Below the pieces are notes generated by a model that worked only from the letters and a program-made list of their open reading frames with translations, did no database searches and had not been told where the DNA came from. From contig CAVXXT010000009.1 of the NCBI GenBank assembly GCA_963765815.1, positions 62,001 through 126,000 of the forward strand: DNA of 64,000 bases. The letters run 5' to 3'. The DNA comes from DATLNF01 sp963765815 (GTDB lineage: Bacteria > Actinomycetota > Actinomycetes > BP-191). Shown here in pieces: positions 1-10,631 of this stretch; position 1 is the first letter of the stretch, and every line of letters starts with the position of its first letter. Made by a program: the position numbers and the translations under genes.

Positions 1-1
1 C

Positions 2-508
2 CTGGTCGGCGCGGTCGGCAACGACGCGGCGCGCTACTCGCTGGTGCGGTCGAGCATGGACAGCGACATGACGCTCGACATCGACCAGATCACCCGGCAG
101 GACCCGGACAACCCGGTCTTCTACGTGCAGTACGCGCACGCGCGCATCTCGTCGCTGCTCCGCAACGCCGCCGAGCTCGGCATCGAGCGCGGTACGACGT
201 ACGACCCGGCGCTGCTCAACCATGAGCGCGAGGGCGACCTGCTGCGCGCTCTCGGCGAGTTCCCCCGCCGGGTGCACTCCGCCACCGAGCTCGACGCGCC
301 GCACCGGATCGCGCGTTACCTCGAGGAGCTGGCCGGGGTCTACCACCGCTTCTACGACGCCTGCCGGGTGCTGCCCGGCGCGGACGCCGAGCCGTCCGAG
401 GCCGACCAGGCGTTGACGGTCGCGCGGCTGTGGGTCTGCGAAGCGACGCGAACGGTGCTCGCCAACGGGCTCCGTCTCCTCGGGGTGAGTGCCCCGGAGC
501 GGATGTGA
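2..508 (+). CDS. argS: Arginyl-tRNA synthetase, C-terminal part (5' end outside window)
   Basis: This is the last ~168 codons of arginyl-tRNA synthetase, which charges tRNA-Arg in the cytoplasm. The frame is open from the first bases of the window, so the catalytic domain lies upstream. What is visible is the anticodon-binding (DALR) domain: FYVQYAHARI, then LLRALGEFP, and the C-terminal helix ending VLANGLRLLGV, all typical of class I ArgRS. The TGA stop overlaps the GTG start of lysA (GTGA), so the two genes are translationally coupled. The argS–lysA–hom–thrC–thrB order is known from other actinobacteria. The identification is secure; only the N-terminus is missing. Confidence 0.93.
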   Translation: MVGAVGNDAARYSLVRSSMDSDMTLDIDQITRQDPDNPVFYVQYAHARISSLLRNAAELGIERGTTYDPALLNHEREGDLLRALGEFPRRVHSATELDAPHRIARYLEELAGVYHRFYDACRVLPGADAEPSEADQALTVARLWVCEATRTVLANGLRLLGVSAPERM

Positions 509-1841
509 CGGGCTCAGTCGCCGGCGTCGACCTGGTCGAGTCGGTGTGGCCCGTCACCGCTGCGCGCAACGCCGCCGGAGCGCTGCAGATCGGCGGCCTC
601 GACGTGCGCGACCTGGTCTCGGAGCACGGCACGCCGCTGCTGGTCCTCGACGAGGACGACCTGCGCGCGCGCTGCGTCGCGTGGCGCAGCGCCTTCGAGG
701 GGTGGCCCGCGGGCGCGGTCGTCGCCTACGCCGGCAAGGCGTTCCTCGCCAAGGTGTCCTCCGCGTCGTCGAGGCAGAGGGTCTGGGGCTCGACGTCTGC
801 ACCGGGGGAGAGCTCGCAGTCGCGTTGGCGGCCGGGTTCCCGACCGACCGCATCTGGTTCCACGGCAACAACAAGTCGGTCGAGGAGCTCACTCGCGCGG
901 TGGATGCCGGCGTCCGCACCGTGGTCCTCGACTCCTTCGAGGAGATCGACAGGCTTGCTGCTGTCTCTCGCGATGCCGGCGTACGGCAGCGGGTCTACGT
1001 CCGCGTGACGCCGGGCGTCGAGGCGCACACCCACGAGTACGTGCAGACCGGGCAGGAGGACCAGAAGTTCGGCTTCTCGCTCGCCGCCGGCGCCGCCGCC
1101 GAGGCGTGCCGTCGCGCGCACGCGCAGACCTCGCTCGAGCTGGTCGGCATCCACTGCCACATCGGCTCGCACATCTTCGACACCCACGGCTTCTCGCTCG
1201 CCGCGCACCGGATGGTCGAGCTGCTCGCGGCGGTGCGCGACGAGCTCGGCGTGGTGCTGGCCGAGCTAGACCTCGGCGGTGGTCACGGCATCGCCTACAC
1301 CGCGGCCGACGACCCGATGAGCCCCGCGGACCACGCGACCGGACTGCGCGCGATCCTCGAGCGGGAGTGCTCGGCGGTCGGCCTCGACGTGCCCCACCTC
1401 GTCCTCGAGCCGGGCCGCGCGATCGTCGGCCCGTCGACGGTCACCGTCTACGAGGTCGGCACGGTGAAGGACCTGCCCGGCCTGCGCACCTACGTCAGCG
1501 TCGACGGCGGCATGAGCGACAACATCCGCACCGCGCTGTACGACGCCCGCTACACCGCCGTGCTCGCGTCCCGGTCGTCCGACGCCGCGCCGCGCAACGT
1601 CACCCTCTGCGGCAAGCACTGCGAGAGCGGCGACATCGTCGTGCACGACGTGCCGCTGCCCGGTGACCTCGCGCCGGGTGACCTCGTCGCGGTGCCCGCG
1701 TCCGGCGCCTACCACCGGTCGATGGCCAGCAACTACAACCATGTGCCCCGTCCGCCGGTCGTCGCCGTGAAGGACGGCGTCGCCCGCGTGATGGTCCGCC
1801 GCGAGACCGAGGCCGACCTGCTCGCCCTCGATGTCGGATGA
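505..1841 (+). CDS. lysA: Diaminopimelate decarboxylase (one apparent frameshift)
   Basis: PLP-dependent enzyme that decarboxylates meso-diaminopimelate to L-lysine, the last step of lysine synthesis. The GTG start at 505 overlaps the argS stop and follows a GGAG-like site. The N-terminal segment has the PLP lysine in VAYAGKAFL (about residue 78). Later come HCHIGSH, GGGHGI, LEPGRAIVG and CESGD, the usual fold III signatures. The first ~83 codons are in one frame and the rest, from VLRVVEAEGLG on, in another, so a single base seems to be missing at about 754–758. With that base restored the protein is ~446 residues, normal for the family. I take the shift as a sequencing error because every active-site motif survives. 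Confidence 0.9.
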
Positions 1842-1851
1842 GGGGCGCGGC

Positions 1852-3156
1852 ATGAGCGCCTGGTCGGAGTACCCGCTGCGCATCGCGCTGCTCGGCTGCG
1901 GCGTCGTCGGCTCCGAGGTCGTGAAGCTCATCCATGAGCACAGCGACGACCTCGCGGCCCGCATCGGCGCGCGGCCGGAGATCGTCGGCATCGCGGTGCG
2001 CGTCCCGGGCAAGCGCCGCGACCTCCCGGTCGACCCGACCCTGTTCACCGCCGACGCCAAGTCGCTCGTCGAGCGCGAGGACGTCGACATCGTCGTCGAG
2101 GTGATCGGCGGCATCGAGCCGGCCCGCACGCTGCTGCTCGCCGCGCTCGAGGCCGGCAAGTCGGTCGTCACCGCCAACAAGGCGCTGCTGGCCAGCGACG
2201 GCGCGTCGCTCTACGACGCCGCGGCGCGCAACAACGCCGACCTCTACTACGAGGCCAGCGTCGCCGGCGGCATCCCGCTGCTGCGCCCGCTCAAGGAGTC
2301 GCTCGCCGGCGACCGGCTGCACCGCGTCCTCGGCATCGTCAACGGCACGACCAACTTCATCCTCAGCCGGATGGAGGAGACCGGCGCGTCCTTCGCGGAG
2401 GCGCTCGACGAGGCGACCGCGCTCGGGTACGCCGAGGCCGACCCGAGCGCCGACATCGAGGGGTTCGACGCCGCGGCGAAGGCGGCGATCCTGGCCAGCA
2501 TCGCGTTCCACACGCGGGTGGCCGTCGGCGACGTCTACCGCGAGGGCATCACCGAGGTGACGTCGGCCGACATCGCCAGCGCCCGCGCGATGAACCGCGT
2601 CGTCAAGCTGCTGGCGATCTGCGAGCGCACCGACGACGGTGTCAGCGTCCGCGTCCACCCGGCGATGATCCCGACGTCGCACCCGCTCGCGAACGTGCGC
2701 GAGGCGTTCAACGCGGTCTTCGTCGAGGGCGCGGCGGTCGGCCAGCTGATGTTCTACGGCCGCGGCGCAGGCGGCGCGCCGACGGCGAGCGCGGTGCTCG
2801 GCGACATCGTCGCGGTCGGTCGGAATCGGCTCTCCGGGTCGCGCGGTGCGGGGGAGTCGGCGTACGCCGACCTCTCGCTGCTGCCGATGGGACTGACCCG
2901 CACCCGCTACCACGTCAGCCTCGACGTCGCGGACATGCCCGGCGTCCTCGCCGAGGTCGCGGGCGCGTTCGCGGCGCAGGACGTGTCGATCCAGACGGTC
3001 CGCCAGGAGGGCCACGGCGACGACGCGACGCTGGTCCTCGTCACGCACGAGGCGCCGGACGAGGCTCTGGCCCGCACCGTCGGCTGGCTGCGCGGGCTCG
3101 ACGTCGTGCGCGCCGTCACCAGCGTCATGCGGGTCGAGGGCGGCGAGGCGTCATGA
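1852..3156 (+). CDS. hom: Homoserine dehydrogenase
   Basis: NAD(P)-dependent reduction of aspartate semialdehyde to homoserine, the branch point to threonine and methionine. About 434 residues: a Rossmann domain with GCGVVGSEV near the start, the catalytic region with NGTTNFILSRM and EADPSADIEG, and a C-terminal ACT domain (about residues 350–430, starting YHVSLDVADMPG) of the type used for threonine feedback. I chose ATG 1852 because GAGGGG lies just upstream; an in-frame ATG at 1831 would overlap lysA by 11 nt. The stop overlaps the thrC start as ATGA, so hom and thrC are coupled. The frame is intact, unlike both its neighbours. Confidence 0.95.
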   Translation: MSAWSEYPLRIALLGCGVVGSEVVKLIHEHSDDLAARIGARPEIVGIAVRVPGKRRDLPVDPTLFTADAKSLVEREDVDIVVEVIGGIEPARTLLLAALEAGKSVVTANKALLASDGASLYDAAARNNADLYYEASVAGGIPLLRPLKESLAGDRLHRVLGIVNGTTNFILSRMEETGASFAEALDEATALGYAEADPSADIEGFDAAAKAAILASIAFHTRVAVGDVYREGITEVTSADIASARAMNRVVKLLAICERTDDGVSVRVHPAMIPTSHPLANVREAFNAVFVEGAAVGQLMFYGRGAGGAPTASAVLGDIVAVGRNRLSGSRGAGESAYADLSLLPMGLTRTRYHVSLDVADMPGVLAEVAGAFAAQDVSIQTVRQEGHGDDATLVLVTHEAPDEALARTVGWLRGLDVVRAVTSVMRVEGGEAS

Positions 3157-4233
3157 CATCGACACCAGCGACTCCGCAGGCGTCCTGGCGGGGCGTGCTC
3201 GAGGAGTACCGCGCGCGGATGCCGATCGACCAGACGACGACGGTCATCACGCTGCGCGAGGGCGGCACACCGCTGGTCCCCGCGCCGGTGCTGAGCGAGC
3301 GCACCGGCTGTGACGTCTGGCTCAAGGTCGAAGGGTCCAACCCGACCGGCTCGTTCAAGGACCGCGGCATGACCGTCGCGATCACCAAGGCGGTCGAGGA
3401 GGGCAGTCGCGCGGTCATCTGCGCGTCCACCGGCAACACGTCGGCGTCGGCGGCGGCGTACGCCGCCCGCGCCGGCATCGTCTGCGCCGTGCTCGTGCCG
3501 AGCGGCAAGATCGCTCTCGGCAAGCTGGCACAGGCGCTGGTGCACGGCGCGCAGCTTCTGCAGGTCGACGGCAACTTCGACGACTGCCTCGACCTCGCGC
3601 GCGACCTGTCGAAGAACTACCCGGTCACCCTGGTCAACTCGGTCAACCCGTACCGGATCGAGGGCCAGAAGTCGGCGGCCTTCGAGATCTGCGACGTCCT
3701 CGGTGAAGCTCCGGATGTGCACTGCCTGCCGGTCGGCAACGCGGGCAACATCACGGCGTACTGGAAGGGCTACCGGGAGTACCACGCCGACGGCGTGATC
3801 CCGGCGCTGCCGGTGATGCGCGGGTTCCAGGCGGCGGGTGCCGCGCCGCTCGTGTCCGGCAAGCCGGTCGCGACGCCGATGACCATCGCGACCGCGATCC
3901 GGATCGGCAACCCGGCGTCGTGGAACGAGGCGATCCACGCGCGTGACGAGTCGCGCGGAGCGATCGAGTCGGTGACCGACCGGCAGATCCTCGACGCCTA
4001 CCGGCTGCTCGCGCGCCGCGAGGCCGTCTTCGTCGAGCCGGCGTCGGCGGCCAGCGTCGCTGGGCTGCTGCAGGCGCAGCGCCGACGGCTCCCTCGCCCG
4101 GGGACTGCGCGTTGTGTGCACCGTCACGGGCCACGGCCTCAAGGACCCCGAGTGGGCGATCTCCGGGGCGCCGGCGCCGACGACGGTTCCCGTCGACGCG
4201 CCCGCGGCGGCGGCGGCGCTCGGGTTGGTGTGA
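3153..4233 (+). CDS. thrC: Threonine synthase (one apparent frameshift near the end)
   Basis: PLP enzyme converting O-phosphohomoserine to threonine. NPTGSFKDRGM carries the PLP lysine (about residue 69), and CASTGNTSASAAAY plus LPVGNAGNITAYWKGY are typical of the short actinobacterial type of ~360 residues. The reading frame changes at about 4071–4081: upstream it ends PASAASVAGLLQ, and the natural continuation ADGSLARGLRVV then VTGHGLKDPEW is in the next frame, ending at TGA 4231–4233. An extra base in the GCGCAGCG stretch explains this. Without correction the ORF reads straight through into the MFS gene and would be mistaken for a thrC–MFS fusion. The ATG overlaps the hom stop; the TGA overlaps the next GTG start. 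Confidence 0.9.
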
Positions 4234-5543
4234 CCGAGGAGAGCGTCGCGCGCGGCTACCTCCAGCTTCTGCGCGAGGAGCACGACTTCCGCCGCGTCTA
4301 CATCTCCCAGATCATCAGCCTCGGCGGCGATTGGTTCGCGCTGATCCCGCTGCTCACGCTGCTCGGCCGGCTGACCGACGGCGGCCTGTGGGGCGGGCTG
4401 GTCCTCGCCGTCGACACCGCGGTCTTCGCGCTTCTCGCGCCGTACGCCGGCACCGTCGCCGACCGGTTCGACCGTCGCCGCACCATGGTGATCGCCGACT
4501 TCGCGAGCGCAGCGCTCGTCCTGCTGCTCCTGCTCGTCCGGTCGGAGTCGACCGCGTGGGTCGCGCTGGTGGCGATCGGCGGTGTCGCCGTCGCGAAGGC
4601 GTTCTTCACTCCCGCGTCCAGTGCGGCGCTGCCCAACATCGTGCCGCCGGCCGACCTCGCGCGGGCGACCGTCCTCGGCGGCGCTGTCTGGGGCACGATG
4701 CTCGCGGTCGGCGCGGCGGCGGGTGGCGTGCTCGCGCTGCTGGTCGGCGCACGGTGGTGCTTCGCGCTCGACGCGGTGTCGTTCCTCGTCTCCGGCCTGC
4801 TCGTCATGCGCACCACGCGGCCGTTCAGCGAGGCGCGGCAGACGGTGACGAAGATCTCGGTGCGTGCCGATGTTCGCGAGACCTATGAGTACGCGCGTGG
4901 CGAGCCGCGGGTGCGCGCGCTGCTGGCCTGCAAGCTCGGCGTCGCGCTGGGCAACGGCACGCTCGCGTTGTTCCCTCTCTACGCGACCCACGTCTTCTCC
5001 GTCGGCGACGTCGGCACCGGCCTGCTCTACAGCGCGCGCGGACTCGGCGCGCTGGTCGGCCCGTTCTTCATGCGGCGCTATGTGACCCGCGACCCAGCGC
5101 TGCTCTGGCCGGTGCTCGCGACCAGCATCGGGCTCTTCGGCGTGTCCTACATCGGCTTCGCGGCGGCGCCGTTCTTCGCCCTCGGCCTGATCGCGGTCGC
5201 CCTCGCGCACTTCGGCGGCGGCGCCAACTGGGTGCTCTCGACGTACGGCCTGCAGTCGACCGTGCCGGACCACGTTCGAGGACGCGTGTTCAGTGCGGAC
5301 TACATGCTCGCGACGCTCGCGGTCTCGGTGAGCCAGATCGTCGCGGGCGTCCTCAGCGAGTCGGTCGCGGTGCGCACCATCTCCGCAGGACTCGGCTGCG
5401 TCGTGCTGTCGTACGCCGTGGTGTGGTGGGTATTCGTCCGCGGGGTGCGACGATCCGGACGGCTCGCGGTGCCCGACGCCGCGGACCACACGCATCCCGC
5501 CGGCCCGGCGGAGAGTCTCGAGAACCGCCCGGAAGGAGCCTGA
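4230..5543 (+). CDS. MFS efflux transporter inserted in the threonine operon
   Basis: Integral membrane protein of 437 residues with about 12 hydrophobic segments, resembling the MFS_3/EntS-like exporter group. The loop DRFDRRRTMVIADF after the second/third helices matches the conserved MFS cytoplasmic-loop signature. The first ~20 residues (VTEESVARGYLQLLREEHDF) are cytoplasmic. The GTG start at 4230 overlaps the thrC stop, and the stop is 3 nt before thrB, so it sits in the hom–thrC–thrB transcript. Family membership is clear; substrate is unknown. Export of threonine or another amino acid would fit the location, but that is inference only. Confidence 0.82.
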   Translation: MTEESVARGYLQLLREEHDFRRVYISQIISLGGDWFALIPLLTLLGRLTDGGLWGGLVLAVDTAVFALLAPYAGTVADRFDRRRTMVIADFASAALVLLLLLVRSESTAWVALVAIGGVAVAKAFFTPASSAALPNIVPPADLARATVLGGAVWGTMLAVGAAAGGVLALLVGARWCFALDAVSFLVSGLLVMRTTRPFSEARQTVTKISVRADVRETYEYARGEPRVRALLACKLGVALGNGTLALFPLYATHVFSVGDVGTGLLYSARGLGALVGPFFMRRYVTRDPALLWPVLATSIGLFGVSYIGFAAAPFFALGLIAVALAHFGGGANWVLSTYGLQSTVPDHVRGRVFSADYMLATLAVSVSQIVAGVLSESVAVRTISAGLGCVVLSYAVVWWVFVRGVRRSGRLAVPDAADHTHPAGPAESLENRPEGA

Positions 5544-5546
5544 GCG

Positions 5547-6455
5547 ATGGCCGGTCCGAGCTTTCGCGCCGCGCCGGTGCGCGTCCGCGTCCCCGCGACG
5601 TCGGCCAATCTCGGGCCCGGCTTCGACGCGGTCGGCCTCGCTCTCGGCCTCTACGACGACGTCATCGTGCGCATCGCCGACAGCGGGCTGCACGTCGACG
5701 TCGCGGGTGAAGGCGCGGACGACGTGCCGCGCGACAAGAAGCACCTCGTCGTCCGCGCTCTGCGCGCGACCTTCGACGCGCTCGGCGGTCAGCCGCGCGG
5801 GCTCGAGGTCGTCTGCGCCAACCGGATCCCGCACGGCCGCGGTCTCGGTTCGTCGGCGGCCGCGATCGTCGCGGGAGTCACGGCGGCGCGCAGCCTCGTC
5901 CTCGGCGGGCTGCCCGACGACGACGCGCTGCGCATCGCGACCGAGCTCGAAGGGCACCCGGACAACGTGGCGGCCTGCCTGCTCGGCGGCCTGACCCTCG
6001 CCTGGCGCAGCGGAGACGACGTACGCGCGACCCGCGTCGACCTGCACCGCGAGCTCCGCGCCGCGGTCCTGGTGCCCGCGACGAAGACGTCGACCGCGAA
6101 GGCGCGTCGGATGCTGCCCGACACGGTGCCGCACGCCGACGCGGCGTGGACTGCGGGCCGGGCCGCGCTGCTCGTAGAGGCGATGAGCCGCACGCCGGAG
6201 CTCCTCCTGGACGCGACTGACGACGTGCTGCACCAGCCCTATCGGGCCGAGGCCATGCCACGCACGACCGCGATCCTGGCCAAGCTCCGCGCCCAGGGCA
6301 TCGCTGCCGCGGTGAGCGGCGCAGGCCCCAGCGTCATCGCGCTGTCGACCGACGAGCGGGTGCTCGACGCCGCGGTCTCCGGGGCGCCCCGCGGGTGGAC
6401 GGCGTACCGGCTCGACATCGACAACGAGGGCGCGCAGGCCGGCCCGGTCGGCTGA
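5547..6455 (+). CDS. thrB: Homoserine kinase
   Basis: GHMP-family kinase that phosphorylates homoserine with ATP to give the substrate of threonine synthase. It has 302 residues, the usual size. VPATSANLGPGFDA is the N-terminal substrate-side motif, PHGRGLGSSAAAIVAG is the ATP-binding GHMP loop, and SGAGPSVIAL is the C-terminal motif 3. ATG 5547 follows GGAAGGAG. It lies directly behind the MFS gene and ends the threonine operon; a hairpin starts at the stop codon. The order hom–thrC–(MFS)–thrB keeps all homoserine-to-threonine steps in one transcript. Confidence 0.95.
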   Translation: MAGPSFRAAPVRVRVPATSANLGPGFDAVGLALGLYDDVIVRIADSGLHVDVAGEGADDVPRDKKHLVVRALRATFDALGGQPRGLEVVCANRIPHGRGLGSSAAAIVAGVTAARSLVLGGLPDDDALRIATELEGHPDNVAACLLGGLTLAWRSGDDVRATRVDLHRELRAAVLVPATKTSTAKARRMLPDTVPHADAAWTAGRAALLVEAMSRTPELLLDATDDVLHQPYRAEAMPRTTAILAKLRAQGIAAAVSGAGPSVIALSTDERVLDAAVSGAPRGWTAYRLDIDNEGAQAGPVG

Positions 6456-6473
6456 CCGGGAATCTCTCCCGGT
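6455..6473 (+). terminator. Hairpin at the thrB stop
   Basis: ACCGGGA, a 5-nt loop, then TCCCGGT: a perfect 7-bp inverted repeat that begins in the last base of the thrB stop. There is no T tract, as is common for actinobacterial hairpin terminators. It is a plausible end of the lysA–thrB transcript, upstream of the rho promoter region. Function is inferred from structure and place. Confidence 0.4.
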
Positions 6474-6809
6474 TCGCCGGCGTTGTTCGGGTCAGGCGCG
6501 TCGTTGTTGCCCTCCGGGCTGCGCATCGTTACGCTTCGCCTGTACCGCCTGCTCCATGCAGACGGTCCCCGTTCCTCCCGGCGCCGTGCACCGGAACGCC
6601 AGAACCTCCGGTGGGCCCACGGCCCCTCCCGCTCCCGCTGTTCGGGTCGCCTCGCTGGCGTGCGCACCGCGCGCACCCCGTAGCACCCAGACGCTGTGAG
6701 CGGGTGAGCAGGAGGAACCCCAGATCATCGGCGTCTTCACGGCATCGCCGCCGTACGCCGAAGCCGGGCACCGCCGACACACGGCGGGCCCGCACCCGAG
6801 AGGATCACG
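6456..6809 (+). other. Long untranslated leader region upstream of rho
   Basis: A 354-nt stretch with no credible gene; the small ORFs in it have no recognisable content. It is pyrimidine-rich in places (TCCCGTTCCTCCCGG-like stretches) and ends with GAGAGG before the TTG start of rho. Long leaders before rho are known in other bacteria, where Rho attenuates its own transcription; C-rich, G-poor runs here would suit that. No known riboswitch could be recognised. Autoregulation is inference. Confidence 0.4.
6508..6535 (+). promoter_or_regulatory. Candidate promoter of rho
   Basis: TTGCCC (6508–6513), a 16-nt spacer, and TACGCT (6530–6535). The spacing and -10 resemble group-1 sigma-70 promoters of actinobacteria. 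It would give a leader of roughly 270 nt. No other good pair was found closer to rho. Weak evidence on its own. Confidence 0.3.
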
Positions 6810-8678
<1,869 letters not shown>

Positions 8679-8704
8679 CCCAGATTCCAGGTTGCGGCTG
8701 GACC

Positions 8705-9124
8705 TCAGGCGATGGTGAGCTGGACGTCGATGTTGCCGCGGGTGGCGTTGCTGTAGGGGCAGACCTGGTGCGACGTCGCGACCAGCGTCTCGGCCGTCTC
8801 CTTGTCCAGCGTCGGCACCGACACGACCAGCTCGACCGCGAGCCCGTAGCCGACCCGGCCGTCGGCCTGGCCGATGCCGACCCGCGCCGTGACGTGCGAG
8901 TCGGTGACGTCCAGCTGCATCTTCCGGGCGACCAGGCGCATCGCCGAGTGGAAGCAGGCGGCGTACCCGCCGGCGAACATCTGCTCCGGGTTGGTGCCGT
9001 CGCCGCCGTCGCCGCCCATCTCCTTCGGCGCGCTCAGCTCGAGGTCGAGCCGGTCGTCGTCGCTGGTCACTCGCCCCTTGCGGCCGCCGTACGCCGTCGC
9101 CTCCGCCGTGTAGAGGATCTGCAC
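8705..9124 (-). CDS. ohr: Organic hydroperoxide resistance protein (Ohr/OsmC family)
   Basis: Thiol peroxidase that reduces organic hydroperoxides in the cytoplasm. 139 residues, the normal Ohr size. The peroxidatic Cys is in YAACFHSA (residue 57), the resolving Cys in HQVCPYSNATRGN (residue 122), and the N-terminal GGRKGRV supplies the family arginine. That spacing favours Ohr over OsmC. GTG start; an Ala-Tyr-Gly-Gly segment follows quickly. It is transcribed against rho and diverges from rpmE, so it has its own promoter in 9125–9264. No MarR-type OhrR regulator gene is next to it. Confidence 0.9.
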   Translation of the reverse strand: MQILYTAEATAYGGRKGRVTSDDDRLDLELSAPKEMGGDGGDGTNPEQMFAGGYAACFHSAMRLVARKMQLDVTDSHVTARVGIGQADGRVGYGLAVELVVSVPTLDKETAETLVATSHQVCPYSNATRGNIDVQLTIA

Positions 9125-9160
9125 GCTCGCCCACCCCTCGCTCGGTCGCCGCTCGTGCGG

Positions 9161-9189
9161 TCGCTCGGACGCGGGGAGTCTGGCACAAT
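9161..9189 (+). promoter_or_regulatory. Candidate promoter of rpmE
   Basis: CACAAT at 9184–9189, within GGCACAATGGG, looks like a sigma-70 -10 element, with TCGCTC 17 nt upstream as a poor -35. It lies in the divergent ohr/rpmE gap and would give a leader of ~70 nt containing the hairpin at 9212–9234. Evidence is the -10 only. Confidence 0.35.
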
Positions 9190-9211
9190 GGGCTCACCGC
9201 GGACCGGTTCA

Positions 9212-9234
9212 CGCCCCTCCACTCCGGTGGGGCG
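9212..9234 (+). promoter_or_regulatory. Leader hairpin before rpmE (possible L31 autoregulatory leader)
   Basis: CGCC, a 3-nt bulge, CCAC, a TCCG tetraloop, GTGG, GGCG: a compact bulged hairpin 30 nt before the rpmE start. Ribosomal-protein leaders upstream of L31 genes have been described in Actinobacteria, so this may be one. I cannot align it to the published motif here, so the assignment is tentative. Confidence 0.35.
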
Positions 9235-9264
9235 ACCCGGCGCCGCCCGAAGACAGAGGACGAC

Positions 9265-9486
9265 ATGAAGACCGGCATCCACCCCGACTACGTCGAGACC
9301 ACCGTGCACTGCTCGTGCGGCGAGACGTTCACCACGCGCAGCACGATCGCGGACATCCACGCCGACGTCTGCTCGAAGTGCCACCCCTTCTACACCGGCA
9401 AGCAGAAGATCATGGACGTCGGCGGCCGGGTCGAGAAGTTCGAGAAGCGCTTCGGCAAGCGCACCTCCGGCGCGCAGCAGGGTTAG
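9265..9486 (+). CDS. rpmE: 50S ribosomal protein L31 (zinc-binding C+ type)
   Basis: 73-residue large-subunit protein. CSCGETF (Cys16, Cys18) and CSKCHPFYTG (Cys36, Cys39) give the four-cysteine zinc site of the C+ paralogue, the form used when zinc is sufficient. MKTGIHPDYV and KIMDVGGRVEKFEKRFGKR are the standard ends. ATG 9265 follows an AGAGGACGAC ribosome-binding site. A hairpin lies just after the stop, and prfA follows 86 nt later, as in other actinobacteria. Confidence 0.96.
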   Translation: MKTGIHPDYVETTVHCSCGETFTTRSTIADIHADVCSKCHPFYTGKQKIMDVGGRVEKFEKRFGKRTSGAQQG

Positions 9487-9488
9487 CT

Positions 9489-9510
9489 GGGCGGCTCGCA
9501 ACAGCCGCCC
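9489..9510 (+). terminator. Hairpin after rpmE
   Basis: GGGCGGC, an 8-nt loop, GCCGCCC: a perfect 7-bp GC stem starting 2 nt after the rpmE stop, followed by C-rich sequence rather than T's. It probably reduces read-through from the heavily expressed L31 gene into prfA. Confidence 0.5.
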
Positions 9511-9572
9511 CGCCCACTCCGCTCCGCGCCTGCTGATCTCTCGCCGGGCGCCCGTTTGAAAAGTTGGCACCC

Positions 9573-10631
9573 ATGTTCGACAAGCTCGGCGAGATCGCGG
9601 CGGAGCACGCGCTGCTCGAGACGCAGATGTCCGACCCGGACCTGCACTCCGACCAGGCGCGCGCTCGCACCGTCACCAAGCGCTACTCGGAGCTGACGCC
9701 GGTCGTCGAGGCGTTCAAGGAGTACCAGGCCGTCGTCGCCGACATCGAGGCGGCCCGCGAGCTCGCGGCCGAGGACCCGTCGTTCCGTGACGAGGTCACG
9801 TCGGGCGAGATCAAGCGCGAGGAGCTGCACGACCGGCTGCGCGTGCTGCTCGTCCCGGCCGACCCCAACGACGACAAGGACGTCATCCTCGAGGTCAAGG
9901 CCGGCGAGGGCGGCGAGGAGTCGGCGCTGTTCGCCTCCGACCTGCTGCGGATGTACCTGCGGTACGCCGAGCGCCAGGGCTGGAAGACCGAGGTGCTCGA
10001 CGCCAACGAGAGCGACCTCGGCGGCTACAAGGACGTCAGCGTCGCGGTGAAGGCCAAGGGCACCGGGGCGTGGCGGCGGCTGAAGTACGAGGGCGGCGTG
10101 CACCGCGTCCAGCGCGTGCCGGCGACCGAGAGCCAGGGTCGCATCCACACCAGCGCCGCCGGCGTCCTCGTGATGCCGGAGGCCGAGGACGTCGACGTCA
10201 CGATCGACCCGAACGACCTGCGGATCGACGTCTACCGCTCGAGCGGTCCTGGTGGGCAGAGCGTCAACACCACCGACTCCGCCGTGCGCATCACCCACGT
10301 CCCGACCGGCACCGTCGTGTCGTGCCAGAACGAGAAGAGCCAGCTGCAGAACAAGGAGTCGGCGCTGCGCATCCTGCGCGCCCGGCTGCTCGCGCTGGCG
10401 CTCGAGGAGCAGGCCGCAGCGGCGAGCGCGGAGCGGCAGAGCCAGGTCCGCACCGTCGACCGCAGCGAGCGGGTGCGCACCTACAACTTCCCGGAGAACC
10501 GGCTCTCCGACCACCGCACCGGCTACAAGGCCTACAACCTCGACCAGGTGCTCGACGGCGACCTCGACCCGGTCATCCAGTCGCTGGTCGACGCGGACAA
10601 CGCCGCGCGGATGGCGGGCAGCGATGAGTGA
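9573..10631 (+). CDS. prfA: Peptide chain release factor 1
   Basis: Recognises UAA and UAG on the ribosome and triggers peptide release. 352 residues. The peptidyl-transferase motif SSGPGGQSVNTTDSAVR carries GGQ, and GRIHTSAAGVLVMPE precedes it. The codon-recognition region is upstream. ATG 9573 gives the typical start MFDKLGEI; an in-frame TTG 9 nt earlier is possible. The stop overlaps the prmC ATG by several bases, so release factor and its methyltransferase are coupled. The frame is intact. Confidence 0.95.
   Translation: MFDKLGEIAAEHALLETQMSDPDLHSDQARARTVTKRYSELTPVVEAFKEYQAVVADIEAARELAAEDPSFRDEVTSGEIKREELHDRLRVLLVPADPNDDKDVILEVKAGEGGEESALFASDLLRMYLRYAERQGWKTEVLDANESDLGGYKDVSVAVKAKGTGAWRRLKYEGGVHRVQRVPATESQGRIHTSAAGVLVMPEAEDVDVTIDPNDLRIDVYRSSGPGGQSVNTTDSAVRITHVPTGTVVSCQNEKSQLQNKESALRILRARLLALALEEQAAAASAERQSQVRTVDRSERVRTYNFPENRLSDHRTGYKAYNLDQVLDGDLDPVIQSLVDADNAARMAGSDE

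Noticed and set aside
3153..5543. A 796-residue thrC–MFS fusion protein
   Set aside because: The frameshift at about 4075 creates it. The natural thrC end is readable in another frame and the MFS gene has its own overlapping GTG.
2907..6233. Very long minus-strand ORF (1108 codons) opposite hom–thrB
   Set aside because: Arg/Ala/Asp-rich, no domains, and exactly opposite conserved genes; a GC-rich shadow.
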